From the NCBI GenBank assembly GCA_947451445.1, contig CANFZJ010000012.1, positions 1 to 22,254 of the forward strand: DNA of 22,254 nt, given 5' to 3'. The position numbers were made by a program, and so were the translations under genes. The notes below the pieces were generated by a model. It made no database searches. It was not told the DNA's origin and worked only from the letters and a program-made list of their open reading frames with translations. Below, piece by piece: positions 15,217-22,254 of the stretch (position 1 is the first letter of the stretch; each line of letters begins with the position of its first letter). The DNA is from Comamonadaceae bacterium. GTDB lineage: Bacteria > Pseudomonadota > Gammaproteobacteria > Burkholderiales > Burkholderiaceae_C.

Positions 15217-16248
15217 TTACTTAGCGGCCGAGTACTTGGCGATCAGCGCGCGGGCACCGTCCAGCAACTGCTTGCCGTTGGCCCCCTTGGCGGTGATGTC
15301 GGCCACCCAGCTGTCGGTCACGGTCTGGCCGATGGCCTGGAACTTGGCCAGCTCGGCCTTGCCAATCACATTGGTGGTGTTGCCAGCGGTGGTCTTTTTG
15401 CCCTCGGCATCGGCGGCCAGGAAGACCTTGCCGATCTGGCCCGACAGGGCTTGGCCGCTGTTGTTGTCGATCACCTTCTTCAGGTCGTCGGGCAGGGAGG
15501 CGTATTTGTCCTTGTTCATGGCGAACACAAAGGTCGAGGTGTAGATGGCAGCCTCGGCCGGGTCGGTTTCGCTGTGGAACTTGACCAGCTCCTGGATCTT
15601 CACCGACGGCACCACTTCGTAGGGCACCAGTGCACCGTCGATCACGCTCTTGGCCAGCGCTTCGCCCACTTGGGGCACCGGCATGGCGACCGGGGTAGCA
15701 CCCAGCGCAGCCAGCAGTTTGTTGGTCTGGCGGGTGGGGGCGCGCAGCTTCAGGCCCTTGAGGTCGGCCACGGTTTTGATGGGCTTGTTGACCATGTGGA
15801 ACACGCCGTCGCCATGCACATGGAAGGCCAGCGGCTTGATGTCCTTGAACTCTTGCGGCGCGTACTGGCCCACGTAGTCCCACAGCGCCTTGCTGGTGGC
15901 TTCGGGGCTTTGCATCATGAAGGGCAGCTCAAACACCTCGACCAGCGGGAAACGGCCTGGGGTGTAGCCAGGCAGGGTCCAGATCACATCGACCACGCCA
16001 TCGCGCACCTGGTCCACCAGCTGCGCGGGCGTGCCGCCGAGCTGCATGGACGGGTAGATCTGGCACTTCAGCTTGTTGGCCGACTCTTTGGCAATGCGGT
16101 CACACCAGGGCTGGATGAACATGGTGTTGGCATACGACCCGGCAGGCAAAAAGTGCTGCACTTTCAGGGTGATGGTCTGGGCGCTGGCCGAGGCAGCAAG
16201 ACCCAAAGAGAAAACGGCGGCAGCCAGCGGCTTGAGAAGTACGTTCAT
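15217..16248 (-). CDS. dctP: TRAP transporter substrate-binding protein (DctP)
   Basis: 343 aa from the ATG at 16246-16248, with GGAGA (16253-16257 complement) five bases ahead; an immediately preceding ATG (16249-16251) is equally in frame. A Sec signal peptide is clear: positive MNVLLK, hydrophobic core to about residue 20, then ASASAQ cleavage. The mature protein has DctP-family stretches: VQHFLPAGSYANTMFIQPWC, IYPSMQLGGTPAQLVDQV, DVIWTLPGYTPGRFPLVEVF and LKGLKLRAPTRQTNKLLAALG, where Arg166-region Arg contacts the ligand carboxylate in known members. It is the periplasmic receptor, first gene of the operon, controlled from the divergent LysR promoter region. Confidence 0.93.
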   Translation of the reverse strand: MNVLLKPLAAAVFSLGLAASASAQTITLKVQHFLPAGSYANTMFIQPWCDRIAKESANKLKCQIYPSMQLGGTPAQLVDQVRDGVVDVIWTLPGYTPGRFPLVEVFELPFMMQSPEATSKALWDYVGQYAPQEFKDIKPLAFHVHGDGVFHMVNKPIKTVADLKGLKLRAPTRQTNKLLAALGATPVAMPVPQVGEALAKSVIDGALVPYEVVPSVKIQELVKFHSETDPAEAAIYTSTFVFAMNKDKYASLPDDLKKVIDNNSGQALSGQIGKVFLAADAEGKKTTAGNTTNVIGKAELAKFQAIGQTVTDSWVADITAKGANGKQLLDGARALIAKYSAAK

Positions 16249-16321
16249 CATGTCTCCAGTTTTTGAATGGACCGGATTGTGCGAAGCGCCGCCCGCTTTG
16301 GGGAGATGTTGGGTTTGCCGT

Positions 16322-16344
16322 CGCGATAACCTGGAGTTATCGCG
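16322..16344. promoter_or_regulatory. LysR-type operator (ATAAC-N5-GTTAT) between dctP and lysR
   Basis: Perfect 9-bp inverted arms CGCGATAAC (16322-16330) and GTTATCGCG (16336-16344) around CTGGA. T16327 and A16339 fit the T-N11-A rule for LysR-family binding sites. It lies 17 bases before the lysR ATG, suggesting autorepression, and about 75-95 bases upstream of dctP, suitable for activation of the TRAP/gallate operon. Confidence 0.8.
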
Positions 16345-16360
16345 GAAAATACGCAGCACC

Positions 16361-17281
16361 ATGAAACTCACCACGCTACGGGCGTTGATCGCCACCATCG
16401 AAGAAGGCAGCCTGCGCAGCGGCGCCAAGCGCATGCAGGTGTCCCAGCCCGCCCTGACCAAGATGGTGCGCGAGCTAGAGCTGGAGCTAGCCACCACGCT
16501 GCTGGTGCGCACCTCCAAGGGCGTGCTGCCCACCGCACAGGGCAAAGTGCTGTACGAGCGGGCCCAGGCGGCCTGCAAAGAACTGGGCACGGCGGTCCAT
16601 GAAATCAACCAGCTGGGCGGCAAGATGGTGGGCCACCTGCACATTGGTGCGGTGCCGCTGGCGGTGATGCTGCTGATACCGGAGACCCTGCGCACCTTTG
16701 GCCGCGAGTTCCCCGACATCCAGCTGCGCGTCAGCGAAGAGCTGTACCAGGCCCAGATGCAGCGCCTGCGCAACGGGCATGTGGACATTGCGGTCGGCGG
16801 TATTCCCACCGGCCTGTCGTCGGGCGAATTTGTGGTGGAGCCACTGCTCAACACCACCATGGAGGTGGTGGTGCGCAAAGGCAGCCCCCTGGCCCAGGCC
16901 ACATCGCTGCAGCAGCTGACCACCGCCAAGTGGGTCTACACCGGCGCGTCCAACGACACCGGCTACGCCAAGCTGATGTTTGAAAGCCATGGCCTGCCGC
17001 CGCCCCCGGTCGGGGCGGTGGTGAACTCCACCCTGGCCCTGCTGTCGCTGGTGGCTACCGGCGACTTCGTCGGGCTGATGCCGCAGCAGATCGCCACCCA
17101 CCCCATGGCGGCGCCTTTTTTGAGCATCGTGCCGCTGGCCGAGGGCGGTTTTCCGCTCGTGGTCGGGGCCATTGTGCGCAGCGACGCCGTGCTGTCGCCC
17201 ACCATCCGCCACTGCATCGCCCACCTGCACCGGGCCGCCCACCAGCTGTCGCGCCAGAGCAGCTCCACGCATTTCATATAA
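16361..17281 (+). CDS. LysR-family transcriptional regulator
   Basis: 306 aa from the ATG at 16361; the frame is open further upstream but would run through the operator and dctP start. The N-terminal winged HTH lies at about residues 3-60 (TLRALIATIEEGSLRSGAKRM, then QVSQPALTKMVRELELEL, LLVRTSKGVLPTAQG), followed by a periplasmic-binding-like effector domain (GHLHIGAVPLAVMLLIPETL onward, LLSLVATGDFVGLMPQQIA). It diverges from dctP with a T-N11-A operator between them, so it probably controls uptake and cleavage of the aromatic acid. The co-inducer is unknown; gallate-pathway LysR regulators such as GalR are the nearest functional model. Confidence 0.92.
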   Translation: MKLTTLRALIATIEEGSLRSGAKRMQVSQPALTKMVRELELELATTLLVRTSKGVLPTAQGKVLYERAQAACKELGTAVHEINQLGGKMVGHLHIGAVPLAVMLLIPETLRTFGREFPDIQLRVSEELYQAQMQRLRNGHVDIAVGGIPTGLSSGEFVVEPLLNTTMEVVVRKGSPLAQATSLQQLTTAKWVYTGASNDTGYAKLMFESHGLPPPPVGAVVNSTLALLSLVATGDFVGLMPQQIATHPMAAPFLSIVPLAEGGFPLVVGAIVRSDAVLSPTIRHCIAHLHRAAHQLSRQSSSTHFI

Positions 17282-17323
17282 AAATAGCTGCTAGCGCATA
17301 TTCAAGCTGCGCTAGCAGCTATT
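17281..17323 (-). terminator. Intergenic hairpin repeat, probable terminator of the chemoreceptor gene
   Basis: Perfect 16-bp inverted arms (17283-17298 and 17308-17323) around a 9-base loop. It belongs to the same CTAGCGC...GCGCTAG repeat family as the two copies in the FAD oxidoreductase gene. Read on the minus strand the stem is followed by TTTTTATATG, a U-run fitting intrinsic termination of the transcript from 19108. On the plus strand, where lysR ends at 17281, it is followed by an A-run instead. Confidence 0.7.
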
Positions 17324-17386
17324 AAAAACAGAGCAAATTTACCGTTAGCCAGACCTCAGGGCATCGGCAGACGCCCCAGCGGCAGG

Positions 17387-19108
17387 TTAAAAGCTGCTCC
17401 AACCATCATCGCCCGCGGGTGCGCCTGCGCTACTGCGAACCGCCAGCTTGGGAGCTACCGCCTTGGTGCTTGGTTTGCCCAGCGCCGGACGCGCAGCAGG
17501 CTTGGCGGCAACTCGGGCGACAGGCGCAGCCGAAGCAGCTGGGGCAACGGCAGCCACGCGCTTTTCACCCGCCGACAGCTTGAAGGCTGCCACGGCGTGC
17601 AATAGTTGCTGGGCCTGGCTGCTGAGGCTGTTGGCCGCAGCAGCGCTTTCTTCCACCAACGCCGCGTTCTGCTGCGTCACTTGGTCCATCTGGGTGATGG
17701 CATCACCCACTTGGGCCACGCCTTGGCTTTGCTCGCTGCTGGCGGCACTGACTTCCCCAATGATGTCGGTCACGCGGCGGACGGCGTTAACCACCTCGGT
17801 CATGGTGTTTCCGGCCTTGGCCACCAGAGTCGTCCCCTGGTCCACTTGGGTCACGCTGTTGTCGATCAGCGTTTTGATCTCTTTCGCGGCAGCCGCACTA
17901 CGCTGGGCCAGGTTGCGCACTTCACTGGCCACCACGGCAAAGCCACGGCCTTGCTCACCCGCACGGGCCGCCTCCACAGCGGCGTTCAAGGCCAAAATAT
18001 TGGTCTGAAAAGCAATGCCGTCGATCACGCTAATGATGTCGCTGATCTTCTTGGAACTGTCATTGATGCCCTTCATCGTGTCCACCACCTGGCCCACGAC
18101 CTCCCCGCCCTGAATAGCTACCGCAGATGCACTCGCAGCCAGTTGGTTGGCCTGCCGGGCGTTGTCAGCGTTTTGCTTGACGGTACTGGATAGTTCTTCC
18201 ATCGACGCGGCGGTTTCTTCCAGCGCGCTGGCTTGCTGCTCGGTGCGGCTGCTCAGGTCGTTATTGCCCTGCGCTATTTCGGCACTGGCAGTCGCCACGC
18301 CATCGGAGCCTTGGCGCACGGTGGAAACCACTTTGACCAAGCTGTCTTGCATGGCATTCAAGGCATTCAGCAACTGGCCGGTTTCATCCTGCGCATCGGA
18401 ATGGGTCGCCACGCTCAGATCACCATTGGCCACACGTTCAATCGCCTCCACTGCGACAGAGAGGGGACGGGTAATGGAGCGAATCAACCATATGGCAGCC
18501 ACAATGGCCAGCGCCAACCCCACCAGGGCGACGCTGATCAACACCATGCGGGCATTGGCATAAGCGCGCTCGGAATTGGCGGCTTCGTCCGTCGCGCCAT
18601 TGCCGTTGAGGGCGACCAACCTGTCCAGTATGTCACTCGAACTATTGAACAACTTGAGCGACTCACCTTCCAGCAGTTTCTTAGCCTCCACATTTTCATT
18701 TTTGCGTGACAACGAGATGACCTGGTCATGGATTTCCATGTAGCGCTTCCACTCGCTCGCAAAGCTGTCGTATATTTTTTTCTCGTCCGGGCTGCTGATC
18801 AATGAGACATACAGGGTTCGATTTTTATCGAACTTGCCCAACACTTCTGCCATGCTCTTTTCAATGGTAGCCATGGCGCTATCTTCGGTGTTGAGCACAT
18901 GGGCCAACTCCGTAATACGAAAATCCGATGTATTGGTGTTCATCTTATTGATCACTTCTACCGACGGCAGCCAGTTGGCAATGATTTCATGGGTGCCACG
19001 CCACATGCGCCCCATTTGCAACAGCGCGACAAGCACCAGTGCCACGACCAAAGTCACCATTAAGGCAAACGTAGCGACTAGGCGTGTAGATATTTTGAAA
19101 TTGTTCAT
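17387..19108 (-). CDS. Methyl-accepting chemotaxis protein with four-helix-bundle sensor
   Basis: 573 aa. A membrane helix at about 11-31, a periplasmic four-helix-bundle-like sensor (32-187), a second membrane helix (188-209), a HAMP linker (210-262, RSITRPLSVAVEAIERVANGD) and the cytoplasmic signalling domain follow. The hairpin tip is at about 365-402 (FQTNILALNAAVEAARAGEQG, then RGFAVVASEVRNLAQRS), the CheA/CheW contact. An Ala/Pro-rich linker (about 518-560) ends in DDGWSSF, matching the WxxF tether that binds CheR/CheB. The ligand cannot be read. Nearness to the gallate operon suggests taxis to aromatic acids, an inference only. The ATG at 19106-19108 has a weak ribosome binding site. 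Confidence 0.95.
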   Translation of the reverse strand: MNNFKISTRLVATFALMVTLVVALVLVALLQMGRMWRGTHEIIANWLPSVEVINKMNTNTSDFRITELAHVLNTEDSAMATIEKSMAEVLGKFDKNRTLYVSLISSPDEKKIYDSFASEWKRYMEIHDQVISLSRKNENVEAKKLLEGESLKLFNSSSDILDRLVALNGNGATDEAANSERAYANARMVLISVALVGLALAIVAAIWLIRSITRPLSVAVEAIERVANGDLSVATHSDAQDETGQLLNALNAMQDSLVKVVSTVRQGSDGVATASAEIAQGNNDLSSRTEQQASALEETAASMEELSSTVKQNADNARQANQLAASASAVAIQGGEVVGQVVDTMKGINDSSKKISDIISVIDGIAFQTNILALNAAVEAARAGEQGRGFAVVASEVRNLAQRSAAAAKEIKTLIDNSVTQVDQGTTLVAKAGNTMTEVVNAVRRVTDIIGEVSAASSEQSQGVAQVGDAITQMDQVTQQNAALVEESAAAANSLSSQAQQLLHAVAAFKLSAGEKRVAAVAPAASAAPVARVAAKPAARPALGKPSTKAVAPKLAVRSSAGAPAGDDGWSSF

Positions 19109-19131
19109 ATGCGTTCTGTATGGAAATAAGG

Positions 19132-19443
19132 CTAAGCAAGATGGCGTTTATTGCGGAATAGTTGCGCCATCGGCATAGGTGACTCCATGTGGCCATCAAA
19201 AACCGGCGCAGGGCAAATCTGTATGGCAGCCAGGGCCACCACGTCACTGAGCAGCTGTACCACGGTAGAACCTGCGCGTCTTTCAGATTGGGCGGTGCAT
19301 CGGCCATACGCATGGACTGCACGCCCCCGTGTTTCGTACGCCCTCAAGAAGTCCATGCCGGACTCCACACAATCAAAGTGAATAGACCGGTACGCGTGCA
19401 TGCCTTCTGCGGTAATTGATGGGACTGTGGTTGATACGTTCAT
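19132..19443 (-). CDS. Hypothetical protein upstream of the chemoreceptor
   Basis: 103 aa, not recognised. The ATG at 19441-19443 follows AT-rich DNA that could hold a promoter, and the stop lies 23 bases before the chemoreceptor start, so the two could be co-transcribed. No clear ribosome binding site. The sequence has a compact middle (ESGMDFLRAYETRGRAVHAYG) and a hydrophobic stretch (VVQLLSDVVALAAIQICPAP) too short and interrupted to be a sure membrane segment. Plus-strand frames also cross this stretch, so coding status is uncertain. Confidence 0.45.
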   Translation of the reverse strand: MNVSTTVPSITAEGMHAYRSIHFDCVESGMDFLRAYETRGRAVHAYGRCTAQSERRAGSTVVQLLSDVVALAAIQICPAPVFDGHMESPMPMAQLFRNKRHLA

Positions 19444-19803
19444 ATTTATAAATTGATTACTTATTTAACAACCCTGCCCATTCAATAATTATTTAAAAAA
19501 TATTATTTAATTATTACGTAAAAATAACCATTCCAGTCCAACACTGCCTCCCGCAAAGCATGAAACTGCGGGCAATCGCTAGCAATAGGTGAACACCCTT
19601 TATTTTTCTGAAAACTCCCGCACCAAGCTCACCCACCTTCTCTGAGGCCCGCGATCCGGACCCACACAAGGTGTTTTGCAAGCCATGCGCGAAGGTCTGT
19701 GCAGTTGCGAACACAGGCGGCCTCAGAGGGGGCGTCCAATGGCCACCGGGTTGTAGATAGCCCTTGGCCCGGATCACCTACCATCCAGCCAAAGGAATCC
19801 ACC
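19444..19803. other. 360-bp intergenic region with AT-rich tract and spaced inverted repeat
   Basis: No credible gene. The left 85 bases (to about 19528) are very AT-rich, unlike the flanks, and may hold promoters for the minus-strand gene at 19443. The right part is GC-rich and contains CTCTGAGGCC (19640-19649) inverted at GGCCTCAGAG (19719-19728), and GATCCGG (19653-19659) inverted at CCGGATC (19769-19775). The two pairs cross rather than nest, so they do not make a single simple stem. Confidence 0.5.
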
Positions 19804-20769
19804 ATGGCCGAAGCCACATTGCACGCCCCCTACCCGCCCCTGGCCCCCTACCGTACCGGCCGCCTGCCGGTGGATGCCATCCACACCCTGTACTGGGAGG
19901 AATGCGGCAATCCCGACGGCGTGCCGGTGCTGTTTCTGCACGGTGGGCCGGGGGCCGGTTTGTCGCCCCGGCACCGGCAGTTTTTTGACCCTGCGCACTA
20001 CCGCATCGTGCTGTTTGACCAGCGCGGCGCAGGGCAGTCCACGCCGCTGGGCGAGTTCCGCAACAACACCACGCAACTGCTGGTGCAGGACATTGAGCAG
20101 CTGCGCGAAATGCTGGGCATTGAAAAATGGCTGGTGTTTGGCGGCTCCTGGGGCTCCACGCTGGCGCTGGCCTATGGCGAGGCACACCCGCAGCGCTGTA
20201 CCGGCTTTGTGCTGCGCGGCATCTTTTTATGCACCCAGCCCGAGGTGGACTGGTTTCTGTACGGCATCCGCCATTTCTTCCCGCAAGCGCATGCGGCGTT
20301 TGTAGCCCACATCCCCGAAGCCGAGCGCGGCGACCTGCTCACGGCCTACATGCAGCGTTTGTTCAGTGACGACCCGGCGCAAAACCTGGCCGCCGCCCGC
20401 ACCTGGAGCCGCTACGAGGGCAGCTGCCTGCACCTGCTGCCGCGCCCCGAGGTGGCCGACGCCTTCGGCGCCGACACGGTCGCGCTGGGCGTGGGGCGGC
20501 TGGAGGCGCACTACATGCGCCACCACGCGTTTTTGAGCGACAACCAGCTGGTCCGCAACGTGGACCGCATCCGCCACCTGCCCGCCGTCATCGTCCAGGG
20601 CCGCTACGACATGGTGTGCCCGCCCACCTCCGCCTGGGCCCTGCACCAGGCCTGGCCCGAGGCCACATTCCACATGGTCGAAGACGCAGGCCACGCCGCC
20701 TTCGAGCCCGGCATTGTGGCGGCACTGGTGGCAGCTACCGAGCAGTTCAAGCGGGACGGGACGCTGTAG
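19804..20769 (+). CDS. pip: Proline iminopeptidase (S33 alpha/beta hydrolase)
   Basis: 321 aa from the ATG at 19804, with AAAGGA (19791-19796) seven bases ahead. It has the family's HGGPG oxyanion motif (46-50), FDQRGAGQST (71-80), the nucleophile elbow GGSWGS with Ser115, Asp269 in VQGRYDMVCP and His297 in EDAGHAAFE as the catalytic triad. The length and the WEECGNPDGVPVLFLHGGPG entry are standard for Xanthomonas/Neisseria-type enzymes that cut N-terminal proline from peptides in the cytoplasm. No signal peptide. The next gene starts 46 bases after the stop across a palindrome. Confidence 0.95.
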   Translation: MAEATLHAPYPPLAPYRTGRLPVDAIHTLYWEECGNPDGVPVLFLHGGPGAGLSPRHRQFFDPAHYRIVLFDQRGAGQSTPLGEFRNNTTQLLVQDIEQLREMLGIEKWLVFGGSWGSTLALAYGEAHPQRCTGFVLRGIFLCTQPEVDWFLYGIRHFFPQAHAAFVAHIPEAERGDLLTAYMQRLFSDDPAQNLAAARTWSRYEGSCLHLLPRPEVADAFGADTVALGVGRLEAHYMRHHAFLSDNQLVRNVDRIRHLPAVIVQGRYDMVCPPTSAWALHQAWPEATFHMVEDAGHAAFEPGIVAALVAATEQFKRDGTL

Positions 20770-20778
20770 CCAGAAGCG

Positions 20779-20807
20779 CCTTTATGGCGCAAAATGCGCC
20801 ATAAAGG
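20779..20807. promoter_or_regulatory. 29-nt palindrome over the ribosome binding site of the ParD-like/zeta pair
   Basis: Perfect 13-bp arms CCTTTATGGCGCA (20779-20791) and TGCGCCATAAAGG (20795-20807) with a three-base loop AAA. The right arm contains the AAAGG of the Shine-Dalgarno sequence for the ATG at 20816. It fits an autoregulatory operator for a ribbon-helix-helix antitoxin, and in RNA it would hide the ribosome binding site. No U-run follows, so it is not a good terminator for pip. Confidence 0.7.
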
Positions 20808-20815
20808 AGAGCCCC

Positions 20816-21166
20816 ATGTCTACACCTGCTAACTTTGCGTCCGTCAAACTCCCCGCCGCCCTGGTGCAGCAAGCCCGCGACGCCGCCCAACCACTGCGCC
20901 GCTCGGTGGCTGGCCAGATCGAATACTGGGCCACCCTGGGCCGCGTGGCCGAGCACACCGGACTGACTGCACAAGAGGCACGTACCGCCATTGAGGGCTA
21001 CGAAGGCTACGAAGTGGCGGCGCGCACGGTGCTGCAAGCATCCTCTGCCCGCACCGCACAGGTAGACGCACTCATCGCAAGCTTCATCGCCGTAGAAGAT
21101 GACGGCAGCCTCGCGCAGCGTGTGCGCAGTGTTATCGCCAACAACCGTAAAAAACCAGCCCCGTAG
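20816..21166 (+). CDS. ParD-like antitoxin (ribbon-helix-helix type)
   Basis: 116 aa from the ATG at 20816. The N-terminus (FASVKLPAALVQQARDAAQPL, then RRSVAGQIEYWATLGRVAE) has the beta-strand plus two helices of ParD-like/RHH proteins, including the RSVAGQIEYWA stretch typical of the ParD_like family. A C-terminal extension after residue 65 (YEVAARTVLQ...VEDDGSLAQRVRSVIA) would bind the toxin. It is followed nine bases later by a zeta-type kinase gene, and the palindrome at its ribosome binding site suggests self-repression. Pairing of a ParD-like protein with a zeta-like kinase, rather than epsilon, differs from the classic epsilon-zeta module. Confidence 0.82.
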   Translation: MSTPANFASVKLPAALVQQARDAAQPLRRSVAGQIEYWATLGRVAEHTGLTAQEARTAIEGYEGYEVAARTVLQASSARTAQVDALIASFIAVEDDGSLAQRVRSVIANNRKKPAP

Positions 21167-21175
21167 CCGCCTGAT

Positions 21176-21799
21176 ATGGCGGCCAACGTACCGCATCAAC
21201 CCGTTTTTTACCTGCTGGCAGGCCCCAATGGCGCAGGAAAATCCACGCTGTACAAGGCTTTGCTCCAAATCGGCACCATTCCGCCCCAGGCTGAGTTCGT
21301 CAATGCCGATCTGTATGAGTCTGCCCACCTGCAGCACATCGCCGATGGACAAGACCGCTCAGAAGCAGCCCGGCAATGGGCTGACGCTAGGCGCGCCACG
21401 CTGCTACTTACCGGTCAATCGTTCGTCAGCGAAACCGTGTTTTCGCACGTATCCAAACTCAACCTGATAGACGAAGCGCAGGCGCAGGGCTTCCTGGTCA
21501 TGCTGCTGGTGGTCTGCGTGGACGACCCGCAGCTGTTGCTGGAACGCGTCGCTGGACGCGTACGCGAAGGGGGTCACCCCGTGCCCAGCGACCGCATCCT
21601 CGCCCGCTACCCACGCACGCTAAAAAATCTGGCACTTGCACTGCGCAAAGCAGATGCATCCGTCCTGTACGACGCCCATGGCGTTGCGCCTGGCACCCAC
21701 ACTATGGTGGCGGTGGCCAAACCGGGCTGGACCCAGGCCAAAGTGCATCCGCTACCCGGCTGGGCGCAAACCATGCTGGGCCGGTCAGAGTCTGGTTAA
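21176..21799 (+). CDS. Zeta-toxin family kinase
   Basis: 207 aa, ATG at 21176, nine bases after the antitoxin stop. A P-loop AGPNGAGKST (15-24) is followed by the zeta layout: FVNADLY with Asp45, SFVSETVFS with Glu86-Thr87, LVVCVDDPQLLLERVAGRV, and the signature VREGGHPVPSDRILARYPRTLKNL (written in two parts: VREGGHPVPSDR and ILARYPRTLKNL). Zeta toxins phosphorylate UDP-N-acetylglucosamine and poison cell-wall synthesis; related members use other small substrates. All residues expected for the active site appear present. The stop overlaps by three bases the stop of the convergent histidine kinase gene. Confidence 0.88.
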   Translation: MAANVPHQPVFYLLAGPNGAGKSTLYKALLQIGTIPPQAEFVNADLYESAHLQHIADGQDRSEAARQWADARRATLLLTGQSFVSETVFSHVSKLNLIDEAQAQGFLVMLLVVCVDDPQLLLERVAGRVREGGHPVPSDRILARYPRTLKNLALALRKADASVLYDAHGVAPGTHTMVAVAKPGWTQAKVHPLPGWAQTMLGRSESG

Positions 21800-22254
21800 G
21801 GCAGCTCCACCACCGCCTCCAGCCCCGGCTGGGCGGGGCGCAGTGTCAGCGTGCCGCCGTGCGCCTGGGCCACCAGTCGGCACAGGTACAGGCCGAGGCC
21901 GACGCCGCCGGTGCTGCGTTGGCGGGCGGCGTCGGGGCGGTAAAAGGGCTGGCTGAGTTGCGCCAGGGCGTCCAAGGGCACGCCGGGGCCGTGGTCGCGC
22001 ACGCGCAGCTGCAGGCCGGTGGCGGTGCGGGCCAGGGCCACGTCTATCGGCGGCTGGCCGTGTTTGCGGGCGTTGTCCAGCAGGTTGCGCAGCAGCAAGC
22101 GCAAGCGCATGCGGTCCACGGGCCACGCGGGAAGTTCTGCATCAAAACACAGGTTTACGCAGCCTGCATCTGCGTGGGCTGCTATGGTTTCCTGCAGCAA
22201 CGCGACCAGGTCGGTGGGCTCCAGCTGCAGGGCGGCGTGGGGGCTGGCCAGGCG
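21796..22254 (-). CDS. Sensor histidine kinase, C-terminal ATPase domain (5' end outside window)
   Basis: The frame is open from the window edge to the TAA at 21796-21798, giving about 152 residues. It carries the HATPase_c boxes in order: N box LLRNLLDNARKHG, G1 box RVRDHGPGVP, F box QPFYRPDAARQ and G2 box GGVGLGLYLCRLVAQAHGG, ending in EAVVELP. The start (RLASPHAALQLEPTDLVALLQ) is the usual link from the dimerisation helix. The His box and sensor domain lie outside the window, as would the response regulator partner. It probably phosphorylates an OmpR-family regulator. Confidence 0.93.
   Translation of the reverse strand, partial: RLASPHAALQLEPTDLVALLQETIAAHADAGCVNLCFDAELPAWPVDRMRLRLLLRNLLDNARKHGQPPIDVALARTATGLQLRVRDHGPGVPLDALAQLSQPFYRPDAARQRSTGGVGLGLYLCRLVAQAHGGTLTLRPAQPGLEAVVELP

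Noticed and set aside
19514..19777. Minus-strand 87-aa frame upstream of pip
   Set aside because: No similarity, no ribosome binding site, uneven composition and it crosses the inverted repeats and AT/GC boundary; treated as non-coding.
20779..20807. Palindrome as the rho-independent terminator of pip
   Set aside because: The stem is strong but is followed by GAGAGCCCC rather than a T-run, and it overlaps the next gene's ribosome binding site.

Overview
The window looks like a chromosomal segment of a beta-proteobacterium of the Burkholderiales, most likely Comamonadaceae (Rhodoferax/Polaromonas-like). This is inferred from the high GC with strong G/C third-position bias in the core genes, the closeness of the gallate dioxygenase, TRAP transporter and chemoreceptor to Comamonadaceae-type proteins, and a 41-nt CTAGCGC...GCGCTAG hairpin repeat of the kind I recall in these genomes. 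No rRNA, tRNA, CRISPR array or transposase was seen.

Region 1 (1-559) is the 3' end of a spermidine-synthase-like gene. Region 2 (560-10257) is an accessory island. It opens with an apparently undescribed plus-strand module: a divergent FtsZ-like GTPase without the FtsZ C-terminal tail, a 181-aa orphan and an 89-aa orphan, tightly spaced. A leader-like element upstream of the FtsZ-like gene recurs just before a fourth, AT-rich orphan gene (2513-3115). On the minus strand follow a DUF262-DUF1524 (GmrSD/SspE-like) nuclease, an HDAC-fold deacetylase, a WYL regulator, a 120-aa protein and a DUF2779 protein (Cas4-like PD-(D/E)XK nuclease plus DnaQ-like exonuclease). The last four are joined by overlapping stop/start codons and read from the DUF2779 end. 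A HigB-HigA toxin-antitoxin pair diverges from them. The content resembles a defence island.

Region 3 (10258-17281) is catabolic. A Tat-exported FAD oxidoreductase lipoprotein carries two copies of the hairpin repeat inside its reading frame, in different frames. Converging on it is an operon of TRAP transporter genes (dctP-dctQ-dctM) and a fused LigAB-type gallate dioxygenase, with a divergent LysR regulator. A textbook T-N11-A operator lies between dctP and lysR, pointing to regulated uptake and ring cleavage of gallate or a related hydroxybenzoate.

Region 4 (17282-22254) holds a hairpin repeat that can end the chemoreceptor transcript, a methyl-accepting chemotaxis protein with a C-terminal WSSF tether, a small uncertain gene, a 360-bp intergenic stretch, a proline iminopeptidase, a ParD-like/zeta-type kinase toxin-antitoxin pair with a 29-nt palindrome over its ribosome binding site, and the C-terminal ATPase domain of a sensor histidine kinase cut by the window edge.
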